Assembly: GCA_030278955.1 (NCBI GenBank)
Contig: JAOANR010000002.1
Span: forward strand, 1,612,001-1,676,000
Direction of reading: 5' to 3'
Source: Hygrophila difformis
Taxonomy: Eukaryota > Streptophyta > Magnoliopsida > Lamiales > Acanthaceae
Length of the DNA: 64,000 bases
Position numbers and translations under genes: made by a program. Positions 1 through 10,332 of the stretch are shown in pieces (positions within the stretch are counted from its first letter, which is position 1; each line of letters starts with the position of its first letter). The notes beneath the pieces were generated by a model. The model saw nothing but the letters and a program-made list of their open reading frames with translations. It was not told the origin of the DNA and did not search any database.

Positions 1-4
1 CTTC

Positions 5-1237
5 ATGCTGCATCACGACGAAGATGGCTTCGTGGAACTGACAAAGGAATTCTTATGCAACATTGATAAAGATGCCAGAACAACATGGATTCGTGGACAA
101 GTGATTAACATTGCACCTGACTGGCTGAACCAGTTCTTCGGGACTCCAGATATCCAAAGTGAATTTCCCCCTGATGAGATCATGACAAAGAGAGCCAAAA
201 CGAGTGAATATGCGAAGTATGCAACCTTGGCTAACAGCATGACAAGCGTGACCGCCCCTGGACACACATTCAATGCAAAATGGCTGCGGATACAGTTCAT
301 GCCAACTTATGAGTTCTACATGTCCAAGATCCGGCCCAACTCGCATCCGCACACCACATCTGGAAATGTGCTAATGGGATTTGCAAGAATGTGGAGCGGA
401 GCAAAACTAAATATAGGGAGGCATGTATTCGAGGTGATGATAACCCGGATAAAGGATAGACAGGTGTTATGCTACCCGAATCTGATTAGGAGAATCTGCA
501 TAGCTCAGGGAGTTGATTTGAGCGCTTTTGAGGGTGACACAGTGGTGAAAGTGAACCCACCTATCAGTGTGCCGAGACTTCCCCTGTGTGAGAGTATCAA
601 ATATTCCCTTCCCCAACTGTTCGGCGGAGGAGATTCAGACGCTCAATCTTCTTTCATATCAAGTGGGCAGACATCAAGAAAACGAAAGAGGCAGCCCAAG
701 ACAAAGAAGGGAACACAGAAAACCTGTGCTGATGCAGGACCTTCGAATGTTCAAGAGGAGCCTCCTGCGGACCAAGAACGGACAGAGATTCCAATTCCAC
801 CTCCGACTCAACCTCAACCTCAGATGCCTCCTCAAAGCCAGAACGTATCTCAGTTCCCTGCTGATTCCCAAACGATTGAGATGGTGAGCAGAATTAGTCA
901 ATCTATGCTCGAGGGAATGAAGTCCATGACTGATGTAATTATGGCAAGCCAAGAGGAACAGCAGAAAAGGGCAGAAGAGGAACGCGAAGAGCGTAGGAGA
1001 GAAAAGGAAGAGAAACGGAAGGAGAAGCAGGAGAAGGAAAGGAAAGAGGCGGAATTCAGGCAAATGATGATGGAAAGGGAAGAGCGCATGCATAGAGAAA
1101 GAGTGGAGAGTGAAGAAAAGCAGCGCAAGATGATGGAAACACTGATGCAAGCACTCATCAGTCAACTCCCCAAGCCACCCCCACCTCCATCAGATGTAGC
1201 AGAGCCGTCGAATCAGCCAGAAGAGAAAACAGATTGA
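5..1237 (+). CDS. Plant transposon-protein-type ORF of a gypsy-like element
   Basis: A 410-residue ORF that begins at the window edge, so the true start may lie upstream. Residues about 15-200 resemble the domain annotated in plants as 'putative plant transposon protein': a VINIAPDWLNQFFG block early, a central helical part with NSHPHTTSGNVLMGF, and a GRHVFEVM segment followed by LCYPNLIRRIC. Residues 215-290 are low complexity and Pro/Gln-rich. Residues about 300-385 are a highly charged Glu/Lys/Arg coiled coil. The stop is followed by a long non-coding tail and then by an LTR, so the ORF sits at the 3' end of an LTR element, after where pol would be. The biochemical function is not known to me. 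Its resemblance to the ORFs near 17 kb and 63 kb is from reading the motifs, not from an alignment. Confidence 0.65.
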   Translation: MLHHDEDGFVELTKEFLCNIDKDARTTWIRGQVINIAPDWLNQFFGTPDIQSEFPPDEIMTKRAKTSEYAKYATLANSMTSVTAPGHTFNAKWLRIQFMPTYEFYMSKIRPNSHPHTTSGNVLMGFARMWSGAKLNIGRHVFEVMITRIKDRQVLCYPNLIRRICIAQGVDLSAFEGDTVVKVNPPISVPRLPLCESIKYSLPQLFGGGDSDAQSSFISSGQTSRKRKRQPKTKKGTQKTCADAGPSNVQEEPPADQERTEIPIPPPTQPQPQMPPQSQNVSQFPADSQTIEMVSRISQSMLEGMKSMTDVIMASQEEQQKRAEEEREERRREKEEKRKEKQEKERKEAEFRQMMMEREERMHRERVESEEKQRKMMETLMQALISQLPKPPPPPSDVAEPSNQPEEKTD

Positions 1238-2862
1238 GCGTGTAATTGTCATTTCAATCGAGCATAATTGTAAATATCATATAAGAGAATTTCATTTCCC
1301 TTGTGCAAAATCGTTCTGATTGCAATGGAATCTCGTGTAATTGATATCATTCACTGTTTTACTTTTGGAATTTTGCAGTCCAAACAATTTTATTCTTGAA
1401 AAGATGTCTGCACAGTCCAAGATGAATAAGTGACTGTCAGGCCAAAAATATGCTGTTGACATACTCAGTAAGTCAGCAGTGCCTCTTTACTGCTTTCAAT
1501 TAAATAACCAGCAAAAATATGCATAAACTTGCTCTAAATTCACAGGTTGAATTTAGGCTTATGATTAAATTTTCAGACTTTTAAATTGGGATAATATAAT
1601 TGAAGACATGCATGACATGAACTCCTGAGGTTTTGAGCTATAAAAATTTAATGATGCGATCAGCTTATTGGGTAATAAATCTGCATGTTAGAGATTTCGA
1701 TTGAATAAATTGTTAGAATTAAGCTTTGATTAAATTTGAGAATATTGTATGACATGAATCAACCCAACCTTGTGAGATTTGAGCCATGAGTCACTTTTAC
1801 TCATTCATTTTCTTTGATGTGTGAATCATTTTGATTAAAGGAAACTAGAACTTGCAATTGGGACCGATTCAAGACCATGCCATATTCCCGAAATCGAGCA
1901 TATGATCGAGGCACCTAGAAAACCCAAATTCTTGGCCTTCTTTTGAAATCCAAACCCAAAAATATTTTCCCTTTAGGATTAACCACTTTGAGCCTTAAGC
2001 CTAATTTTTCTTTGAAGCCCTCTATATTATTCCTAGCCTTCTAAAAAGACCAAGAAATTCAAACCCAAATGTGCAAGGATGAATTCTATCAAAGGCATTA
2101 AATTTATGATCATCAAAAATGATTAATCGGTATTCTATAAACCGATTCAAAAAAAAAAAGAGAAAAAAAAAAGAGAAAGTTGAATGTCGTTCAACAACAA
2201 TAAATTGCAAATGACAAGCAATTAGACAATAGTCTAATGTCATGCAAGAGAAAAGCAAAAGAAAGAAAGAAACAATGATGATCATAAATTTTAATAAAAA
2301 TGCCAAGTCATGATAGATTAATTCTTGCCACTTCTTAGCCCAATTATTTCCCTTTCCTACCTAATGTTACAACCGTATGCCCCGTTATAACCCTCGAATA
2401 AGACCTCGTGATCTCGATTTGAGGAAATGAGCCGGTGGCGAGTTGGTCTGATTGCAAGCTTATGGGATAATTTAATTAAATTTGATTTTGAGCGTTCATG
2501 ATTAAACCCCAATTGAGAGTGAGTGAATTTTTTTCCGATTCTCTTATATGTGAGGCTTTGTCTTATTACACATGTTCATGTCATCCTCTAATTCTCATCC
2601 CTAATCTTTGCATTTTTCAAACATGATATTCATGAATGGTTGATGATGATGTTTGATTTGTAGGCCCGATATAGTGAGCAAGTATCATTTCATTAAACAC
2701 TGCAATCAAGGGAATTTAATACTTGAAGTCTTTAATTATCTTATCCCAATCCAAAAATGATGTGATTTATGAAGCCACGAAAATGAATTGAATATGTAGA
2801 GTCCGTGTTCTTAGGAACATTGACTCTGACTGCTCGGGGACGATCAGTATTCAATGTGAGGA
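1238..2862 (+). other. Non-coding 3' tail of the gypsy-like element
   Basis: AT-rich sequence without a convincing ORF between the transposon-protein ORF and the LTR. It has an A/G-rich stretch at 2150-2180. Just before the LTR comes CTGCTCGGGGACGATCAG and a purine-rich GTGAGGATG, which resemble the polypurine-tract neighbourhood of Athila/Tat-type gypsy elements. This assignment is from pattern memory. Confidence 0.5.
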
Positions 2863-3170
2863 TGTTGATAATGGCCAGAAATGACCATTATTTTCAATCC
2901 ATTTCCGTGTCTTAAACGGGCATTTGATCGCATTCCGGTCTTACATTAAGTAAGAAAGCAGTCGAATTGGACTGATTTATGCATAATTGTAAAAAATAAT
3001 AAGCTGGTGTGAAAAAGGCATAAATATGTAATTTTACTACATATTTATGTTAGAAAAATCCAAAAACATGAGAAAAAGAAAAGGAAACAAAAAGATGGGA
3101 AAAAGATAGAAAAGCCCACAAAAAGAATATTTTCGGCCCATCTGGCCCAATCCAGCAGGCCCAAGAAGAC

Positions 3171-3430
3171 CTTTGTCGCGGAAGCCCCTTGGCGCGATGC
3201 AGTGTTCCGCGACAAAGGAGGGGTTCCGCGACCAAGTGGCCCAGATGAAGAGGAGACCAGCCAAGCCCTTTGTCGCGATGACCTTTGTCGCGATGGCATG
3301 CTCCGCGACAAAGGCATGTTCCGCGACCAAGATGCACAATTAGAGACACAAGACCCAGTCGAGAAGCCTTGCCACATGCAGTGTGTTCCGCGACCAACTT
3401 GATGCTCCGAGACAAAGCTGTGATGTGTGT
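3171..3430. repeat. Upstream block of CpG-rich inverted modules in U3
   Basis: Modules of the type TTTGTCGCGG and their reverse complement TCCGCGACAAA alternate here. One set runs 3172-3235 (TTTGTCGCGGA, TTGGCGCGA, then TCCGCGACAAA, TCCGCGACCAA). A second set runs 3270-3332. A weaker trailer (GTTCCGCGACCAA) lies near 3385-3400. The block ends less than 100 bp before the TATA box, so it would be promoter-proximal DNA. Confidence 0.8.
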
Positions 3431-3487
3431 GATGTCTTGAGACACAATGGACTCAAATCAAGGCCCATGAGCTTAGGGTTTCCCCTC

Positions 3488-3495
3488 TATAAATA
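3488..3495 (+). promoter_or_regulatory. TATA box of the LTR promoter
   Basis: TATAAATA in a C-rich setting (CCCCTCTATAAATATGAGG). Position inside the LTR and the change from palindrome block to leader fit an LTR promoter with transcription starting about 30 bp downstream. Confidence 0.6.
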
Positions 3496-4115
3496 TGAGG
3501 TGTCTCCTTTGAGCTAGAGGTTGGAAGAATTTTAGAGAAAATACTCACTCTTGAAGACAAGTGGGAAGTTCAGTAGTTAGTTTAGTTTAGGGTAGTTTAG
3601 TTAGATTTTTTTTGTATTATTTAATTTATGCACTAGTTAGAAGTAGTTTACTGCACTTGGGTTAGATAGCCAGTTTTACACCTTGTTTCTTGTTCAAAAC
3701 TTTTGTTTAAGGGTTTGTGGTACCCAAACCATGGGTATGAACAACACCGTTTAATAATATGGGAAAACATTCTCCATTTGTGTCCCAAAATCATGAAATG
3801 GGTCTCACACCCCATGGATCTTACTGTTTTCGTTTTCCTTGGGTCATTTGACCCTCGTTTTGCATTTTAATGTCACTGCTTGGTGACTTTTTCTTGGGAT
3901 AATGTTGCATGCTTATGGGTGATCAAGCTCAGATTAGGGTTTTTTAAGTTTTAAGTTTGTTTTGTTTCTTTTATGTTCAAGCATGTTCTAGCTAGATTCA
4001 AATTCTGTTTTGTTATTTTGAGCTTAGTTTAGCTTTTGAATCTGAAATGGGTGAGATCACACATAATGCATGCCACTGTTCCACTTTACTTTTCTGACAT
4101 GTGTACTGGACACAC

Positions 4116-4586
4116 TTTTGTCGCGGAACAACTCTTGTCGCGGAACCACGTTCCGCGACAAAATGGTGCTTTGGCGACAAAGGTGCCAAAGAACATTTAT
4201 TGACCATTATTTTAAAACCCTTGGTCGCGAAACACCCCTTGGCGCGGAACCACGTTCCGCGACAAAATCTTGATTAGCGACCAAGGACCCAAATACTTGT
4301 GATTTTATTCTGGAAGGGCTTTGTCGCGAAGCAACCTTGTCGCGGAACCACGTTCCGCGCCAAAACCTCTTGTTCCGCGACAAGAATTATGCCTTGTCCA
4401 ATTTTCAACCTTTTTGTCGCTATGCCCTTGTCGCGGAACCACGTTCCGCGACAAAATTTTCTTTACTTAGCGACAAAGCAAACCCTAAGTTTTCAAAATT
4501 CCATTCCTCTTATTTCCCACCCCTTTGTCGCGAAACCTTTGTCGCGGAGCCACGCTCCGCGACACAAACTCTGCATCGCGACAAGG
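4116..4586. repeat. Five-unit array of nested CpG palindromes
   Basis: Five units spaced about 92-110 bp, with cores starting near 4135, 4239, 4335, 4428 and 4538. Each core is a left arm TTGTCGCGGAAC, a three-base loop CAC, and a right arm GTTCCGCGACAAA. Each core is bracketed by a second pair of arms, for example TTGGTCGCG on the left and GCGACCAAGG on the right in unit 2. Unit-to-unit linkers are AT-rich and not conserved. The array lies downstream of the LTR TATA box, so it would be transcribed as a row of strong hairpins. Confidence 0.9.
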
Positions 4587-6962
4587 TGGCACCTTTTTGC
4601 CAAGTTTTCATTCTTCATCTCACTTCATTAATTAATTGAACCTTTATATTAATATTTTGAGGTTGAGATCCAATGATCTCAACCCACGATCAATTTGATA
4701 TAAAGAACTTTGTTCAATTTCCCATTAAAAGATCCTTCTACAAATGATTAAACTCTAATGATCTAAGCATATAATCCGGACTGTAATTAATTAATTATGG
4801 AATGAGTGATTATTTAGATATAAAGAGTAATTATGGATTCATTTCCATACCTTGCATGAGAAACCAATGTCTCTCATGCAAGATGACCCAAAATATTTTT
4901 CTTTTCTTTATTTTGTTTTGTCTTTTCCGTGATGTGTGAAACAGCTAATAAGGAATATATCAGATTAATGTTGGCGGGTATTCCCACACGGATAACTAGC
5001 TCGTGATCTGTATATTAATTACTAGTTGTTATTTTGCATGGTCCGGATAGTGGTCGGTGGAAGCCTTGGCGGTTCGTCCCTCCGGGATTATAATAGCTGC
5101 TCAGCTGACTCCCATCCGGATACAGTTTTCTTTTCTTTATTTTAATTTCAAACCTGAATCTGGAGCTGTAGTAATGTTAGATGATATATGCCAATGTTAT
5201 CTAATAATTATTGTAGTAATAGAATATGTGGGTTTTTATCCAAATTCACAGATAGTGGAGTCTGAGATGACGGCGGCAACTGTCATTTGAGGCAATTCAC
5301 TATCTAAAAATCATCCCACCTGAAATGATTAGGACCTGGATAGCAGATGTTTGCAGTCCGGATTATCCTGATTATTTTTGTCATCTTTTTTTTAGCCAAA
5401 TAAATTCTTCTTATCTCCGGCTATTTCATCTCTGTGTTTCACATTCTGTCTAAACCCACCTTATATTTTGGGTTATTCTATTTTACACTTCTCTATAAAT
5501 TTATGCATGATATTACTATGTAGATAGTGTGGTCATATTATTTTGGGATCCTTCCCTTGGACATAGAAGTCTTGATTTAAATCAGATGTTCCACAATAAA
5601 TTTCCAACAAAAATTCCTTAATAAAATCCGGATCTGAGTAAGGGATAAATTCAACAGTTATGACTAATTCACATCCGACTGGGGGTTGATTTTGGGAAAA
5701 TAGAAGCAGAGTCAACGATTAGGTCTCACCTAGACTGAAAGGATCTGTGTTTTAATTGAGAGTCTAGTACCTGATAGGGAATGATTTTCAGATTTATTAT
5801 TTTCCAAAATTGCTGTTTGTTGGAAATCTTGTATTAAATATTGCACTGGGTCAGATTCCACTTGGCTTCCGGTAAGGTGTAATAGATAATACTAGAGGAA
5901 CAACATCCGGGCCTTGGTTATTTTCTAAGGTAGGGTTGAGTATTCTCTCAACTGCTATTTTCTTCTGCCAAAGCCTATTTTTGAGTCCTGAGTGAGTGCA
6001 TCCGGAACGAACTAATTTATTAGTTTGTTTCATTAGTTTGTATCTCATAACCACCCGACGGGAAGTGAACACTGCGAGCGGTTCACCGAGAATAGGGAAT
6101 TCTTGATCCACATCCAGCCATTCTGACTGGGGGGCTTTCTTTTACTACCAGGGTCAGACCTTCAAAAAACCTCCGAGTGATAGAATTTTAAACGCTTTCT
6201 TTACCGCTTTCTTTTAAATGCTTTCGTTAGAGGTCACTCGGTTGTATTGAGAGTTGTGTAACTACTACTAGGACTGAGAGTTAAGGGATAGTTCAGGGCT
6301 TGATTAGAATCTTCGGGTGTGACATGGGGGAATGATAGCGGTACTTGCCACTTCAATAAATGATTTGTCAGGTGTAGCTTGTCCACCACAGATGAATAAC
6401 ATGCCCCTACACGGCCGTGTGAGGGCAGTTGTGAGTCTGTGGTATCTTAGATTTTGTTGTCTTAAGAGCATGTAAACTCTCACTGTAAGTACCTGTCTGT
6501 TAAAGGGAACATGGTATAGAGAACATGAGAGTTAGCTAACTGATGGATTATTCCAAGCTAAGATCTGTGAATTAAACTGGAAGTTTAATTGTGTTTCATC
6601 TGAATCTTGTCCAATCTTTATTCTTTTCTTCCTGTCTCTTCTGTCTCATTTTAAATCTGCTTTCTTAGAATAATTTTAATCGCTTTCTTAGAATAATTCT
6701 ATTGCTTTCTTAGATTAAATTTAATTCGCTTTCTAGAATAATCTTATATGCTTTATTTTAATTGCTTTCATAGCCTAATTTAAATTATGTCAAGTAGTTG
6801 TTAGTCATTTCACACACTTGAATCGAGTAACCGAGTGGAAAATCTAGATAAATGACGTGGGCCCTGCTTCTATCGCACATCCTCCAGTGAACGATCCGGT
6901 CTTACTATAAATTACTGCAATTTTTGACACCGTGCGCTTTCGGGGGCACAGTTTCTTAAACA

Positions 6963-7418
6963 CGAGCAATAAAAACATGACTACTTATAAATATATCCCT
7001 AATCACAACCCCGCCATCATAAATTGATTTCATTAAATAAAATCTAAACCAGGATCATGATTTTTCGGAAAATACTCATGTAGTGGGAATCAGTCAAAAG
7101 TTTCATGGCAGGAAATCTTATGACAAGGATTGATGAGAAGTATCATGGCATATTTGCCGGGGATCCTCACTGTGACAGGCTGAAGGGTCAACTTATCCCG
7201 GCTGTGCCATGAGATTTGTCAACATTTCATGACAGAGAGGACCACAGCGCCATTTGAAACCAACGCACCATACTTGAGTAATAAAAAGACTGTTAAGCTT
7301 AGTATATATATCCCTAAACCCCTTCCCGAAAATCATAACTCTTTTCATGTAATAAATCTAACCTGGTATATTTTAGAAAATGCTCGTGGGACGGAAATTG
7401 TCAAAAGTTTCAGCTGCG
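6963..7418 (+). repeat. Diverged direct repeat, two copies about 310 bp apart
   Basis: Copy 1 (about 6963-7110) and copy 2 (about 7275-7418) share in the same order GAG(C/T)AATAAAA, ATATATCCCTAA, TAAATCTAA-CC, GGAAAATACTC / AGAAAATGCTC, and TCAAAAGTTTCA. Neither copy codes for anything I recognise. The pair lies at the left edge of the Mutator-like region and may belong to its terminal or subterminal sequence. Confidence 0.55.
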
Positions 7419-7429
7419 TTCTCGGGTTA

Positions 7430-9300
7430 ACGGTAAGTTTGCTAGTTCTGGAATTTGGCGTATTGTTATTTACACATATATGGATGTGTTTGGTAATATA
7501 TTACATGCTGAGTGGAATGCATTACAGACTTGGTTTTTCGAGTGTGTCCCCCTTATGGCGAAGCCTACTGGGAAGGCTTCCGTACCCCGTTTTTCAAGGT
7601 GGCGAAGCAGTCATCCTCGGCTTGGCGAATGCGTAGAGTCATTGAGGAAGCTGAAGACGGACGATGTGCACACCTTTTACCCTTTGGAAGAGGAGCATAG
7701 GTATTTAACATCTGTGATAGAGCAAATGGAGGTAAGCGGTTGAAACTAATTCTGGAAATGTAAACAATTTCTCGACCGATTTGTAGTGTAATATGAGTTG
7801 TCGGATGAACTGAAATTGTATATTTTTTTGTTTTTTACTGGAATAGGATGTAATTGTGGCGAGCAAACCAGTGGAGAGACGATGTGGAAAGGTTCCGGCT
7901 GTAGTGGGCCCGCGGAGGGCTCGTGATCGAGTTGGTGAACGCAAGCGGTCATGTAGGAGGCAAGGGGTACGGGTTGGTAAGCAGTCAAAGGGGCAGCCAA
8001 GTGAGATTACGGAAGAGGTCATGAGGGGCCGTCGGGGTGAGGAGAGTACCGACCGTCCTGTTGAGCAGGGGCATAAGGTGGTGGATGAGCATTCCAATCA
8101 GGTTGTTGAGGAGAGTCGAGTTGAGGAACCCGGGGAAGCCGCTGGTGATGAAATCCGAGAGGGGCAGCATATGGAGACGGGAGGGGAACAACATGATGAG
8201 CGTTTGGAGATACGGGTTGATGAGAAAAATGGGGAGGCAATTAACAGCAAATGGGGCGAGCAAAACCATGGGGCTGGTGAGGTGGAGGAGGATGGCAATG
8301 AGTTTGAATCCGAAATGGACGAAGGTATTTTTTAGTGTAGTTTTTTAAGTTTCAATCTTTAATGTGGAATGATTGATATGTAGTCAGTTTTTATTTAGAA
8401 AGAATGATTCTTGAAATATTGTACACTGTATAATGATTTTCCTGTTTAATGAAAATAGTGGACGAGGAAAGGAGGACCAAGCGCAGGGAAGATGTTAGCC
8501 TGAATGAAATGGTGATATTGGACAATCCGGAGGTACAAGGCACCTGCAGGATGGAGGTTGATGATGCGAGTGCACAGCCCACAAATGATTATGAAATGCG
8601 TGAAGACGAAATGGAAGGTGATATCAGGCAGCGGAGTGATGAACCGGAGGAGGAAATGTCCATTGACCGTTATGGGAACGAAGACATGAATGAGGGCATC
8701 GTTACCAATGTAGAGGTGGGCGACATAACAAAACAGAAAGAAGAGGGGATCGGCAGAAATGTGGAGGTGGATATCGATGATGGAAGAGAAGAAGATCTGC
8801 ATTCCCCATCCCGTGTCGCATCTGAGCAAATTTCATCAATAGTTGAAAATGTTAGGAACCGGGGTGACCGGAAGCCGAAGCCAAAAGACCCGGACTTCAT
8901 GACACCGGTGACAACCCCCAGGGAAGCGAAAAATCCGGGGAGGAATCCGGACGCGCTTCATCATCCTGTGAGTAAAGTTTGATTTTAAAAATATGTTTAG
9001 GGAATTCAAGTTTTGATCCTGGGACTGCAGGTTATAATGCATGTGCTTATGAATTATTGGTGTAAAATGGTCCGTTGCTCTCTGATAGATAAATATTACT
9101 GGAAGCAAGTACGATGATACCGAGAGTGGGAAGGAGGAGAAGCGGGAGAAAGCAGCTGTTAAGAAATTTTGGACATAGCGACGGTATTGTGGAAGGCAAT
9201 TAATTGACGATGAAACTGAAGTCGTCGCCAAGTCCATGATTGATCGTTTTCTTGAGCAGGGATTTAGAGGCAATTAATTGATGATGAAACTCGTGCTTAT
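7430..9300 (+). pseudogene. DUF1985/Ulp1-type gene remnant of a MULE, several exons
   Basis: Exon 1 codes near 7480-7733 for NALQTWFFECVPLM and PRFSRWRSSHPRL, which resembles the end of the DUF1985 domain in plant Ulp1-like proteins carried by Mutator elements. A GTAAGC donor after 7733 and an AG acceptor near 7848 join it in frame to 7849-8325. A further exon spans about 8459-8967. These later exons give a low-complexity, strongly charged linker ending with DPDFMTPVTTPREAKN, a typical lead-in to an Ulp1 catalytic part. The Ulp1 His/Asp/Cys protease core is not found. The following exon (about 9090-9300) soon meets stops. A short 26-bp motif (GGCAATTAATTGA..) is repeated at 9196 and 9270. Family assignment is moderate. 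Confidence 0.5.
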
Positions 9301-9655
9301 TCGGATTGTTTCCTAGGTACACAAATTAGAGGTTGTTCTCAATACATTGTTACCCTTTAACCGAATAGTTTAATTATCGTATAAATGCAATCAGACGACT
9401 AAATGCAATCACATATTATACTTTTTCTCAATACATGTGCAAATAACTTATGCATAAGATCGTTTGATGTGTTCCTAGTCCCCCGTCTTTACTCATTGTT
9501 TCCCTTTAGTCCAAAAGTTTACTTAACATATTATGGGTGCACCGAAATATCTGATTCAAATACCAAAATCATTCATATATACAATTAATTGGTCAGTCCA
9601 TACACTAAAATCAGTTCCTAAAACACGAGACACGTTTTACATTATACTCTACATA

Positions 9656-10005
9656 CTTAGTTACATGCAATGAAGTCTCCCATTACATACACTGAACTTA
9701 GTTTCCCAAACAATGGACCAGAGGAAATATTACATACTTAGTTACATCCAATGAACCGCTCATTACATACACTGAAATCAGTGTCCGAAACAATGGACAA
9801 ATTAAATATTATACTATACGTCCTTAGTTACATGTAAGGAAGTAGTCAATACATACACTGAAATTATTTTCTAAAACAATGGATAAAGTAAATATTATAC
9901 TCTTCGTTCTTAGTTACATGTAATGAACTGGTCATTATATACACTGAAATCACTTTCTGACACAATGGACAACTTAAATCATATACTCTTCGTTCTTAGT
10001 TACAT
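9656..10005. repeat. 86-bp tandem repeat inside the MULE
   Basis: The marker CTTAGTTACAT starts at 9656, 9737, 9823, 9909 and 9995, giving periods of 81, 86, 86 and 86 bp. Each unit also contains CATTACATACACTGAA and ACAATGGACAA. The array lies between the Ulp1-type remnant and the 3' end of the transposase gene, that is, between two convergent genes. The 9300-9655 and 10006-10332 flanks show no ORF or RNA I can support. Confidence 0.9.
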
Positions 10006-10332
10006 ACAACTTCGACACGCTTGAATTTGAAGCAACTTGCCCAACTTTTGATTCAACACTAGCATTTTACATCTATACTATATATCTCTGCAATGTATAC
10101 CAAAACAAGCATTTCCTGCAACCAACCGGGCAACATATACACTATGAATCAGAAGATGACTTGTAATCAAATTCCACTTCTTGGTTTCATTCAGGTTGTT
10201 CCCTAAATACAATATTATAGTACACCCCATTACGAACTTCATCGTCATCATACACAAAGTACTAAATCATGCCTACAATCAAGTACCCAAATATGAGGCA
10301 ATCAAAATTGGGGACCAAATTACAGTCTCATT

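Larger units (their letters stand above)
2863..6950 (+). repeat. Long LTR (3' LTR) of the gypsy-like element
   Basis: The left boundary TGTTGATAATGGCC follows the polypurine-like tract. A TATA box (TATAAATA) lies at 3488-3495 and splits a U3 region from a long leader. Near the right end is CCGTGCGCTTTCGGGGGCACA, a wording common near the ends of large plant gypsy LTRs. Because the tract lies upstream and the internal ORF lies to the left, this should be the 3' LTR, with the 5' LTR outside the window. A length near 4.1 kb would fit the Ogre/Tat class. The right boundary is approximate and no target duplication could be tested. Confidence 0.5.

Noticed and set aside
674..1165. Minus-strand ORFs rich in Leu, Phe and Ser opposite the charged coiled coil
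   Set aside because: Antisense of a Glu/Lys/Arg-rich stretch gives such frames automatically.
4116..4586. CRISPR-like array
   Set aside because: Spacing is irregular, units are palindromic and linkers are AT-rich leftovers in a plant LTR. No CRISPR system is expected in a nuclear genome.
3037..4639. Several overlapping ORFs of 64-131 codons rich in RDK, SRNH and SATK words
   Set aside because: They are translations of the palindromic modules in different frames and have no domain. The repeat explains them fully.
6926..6950. A primer-binding site after the long LTR, which would make it a 5' LTR
   Set aside because: The phrase resembles the inside of gypsy LTR ends rather than a tRNA complement, and the purine tract and internal ORF lie to the left, so it was called a 3' LTR.
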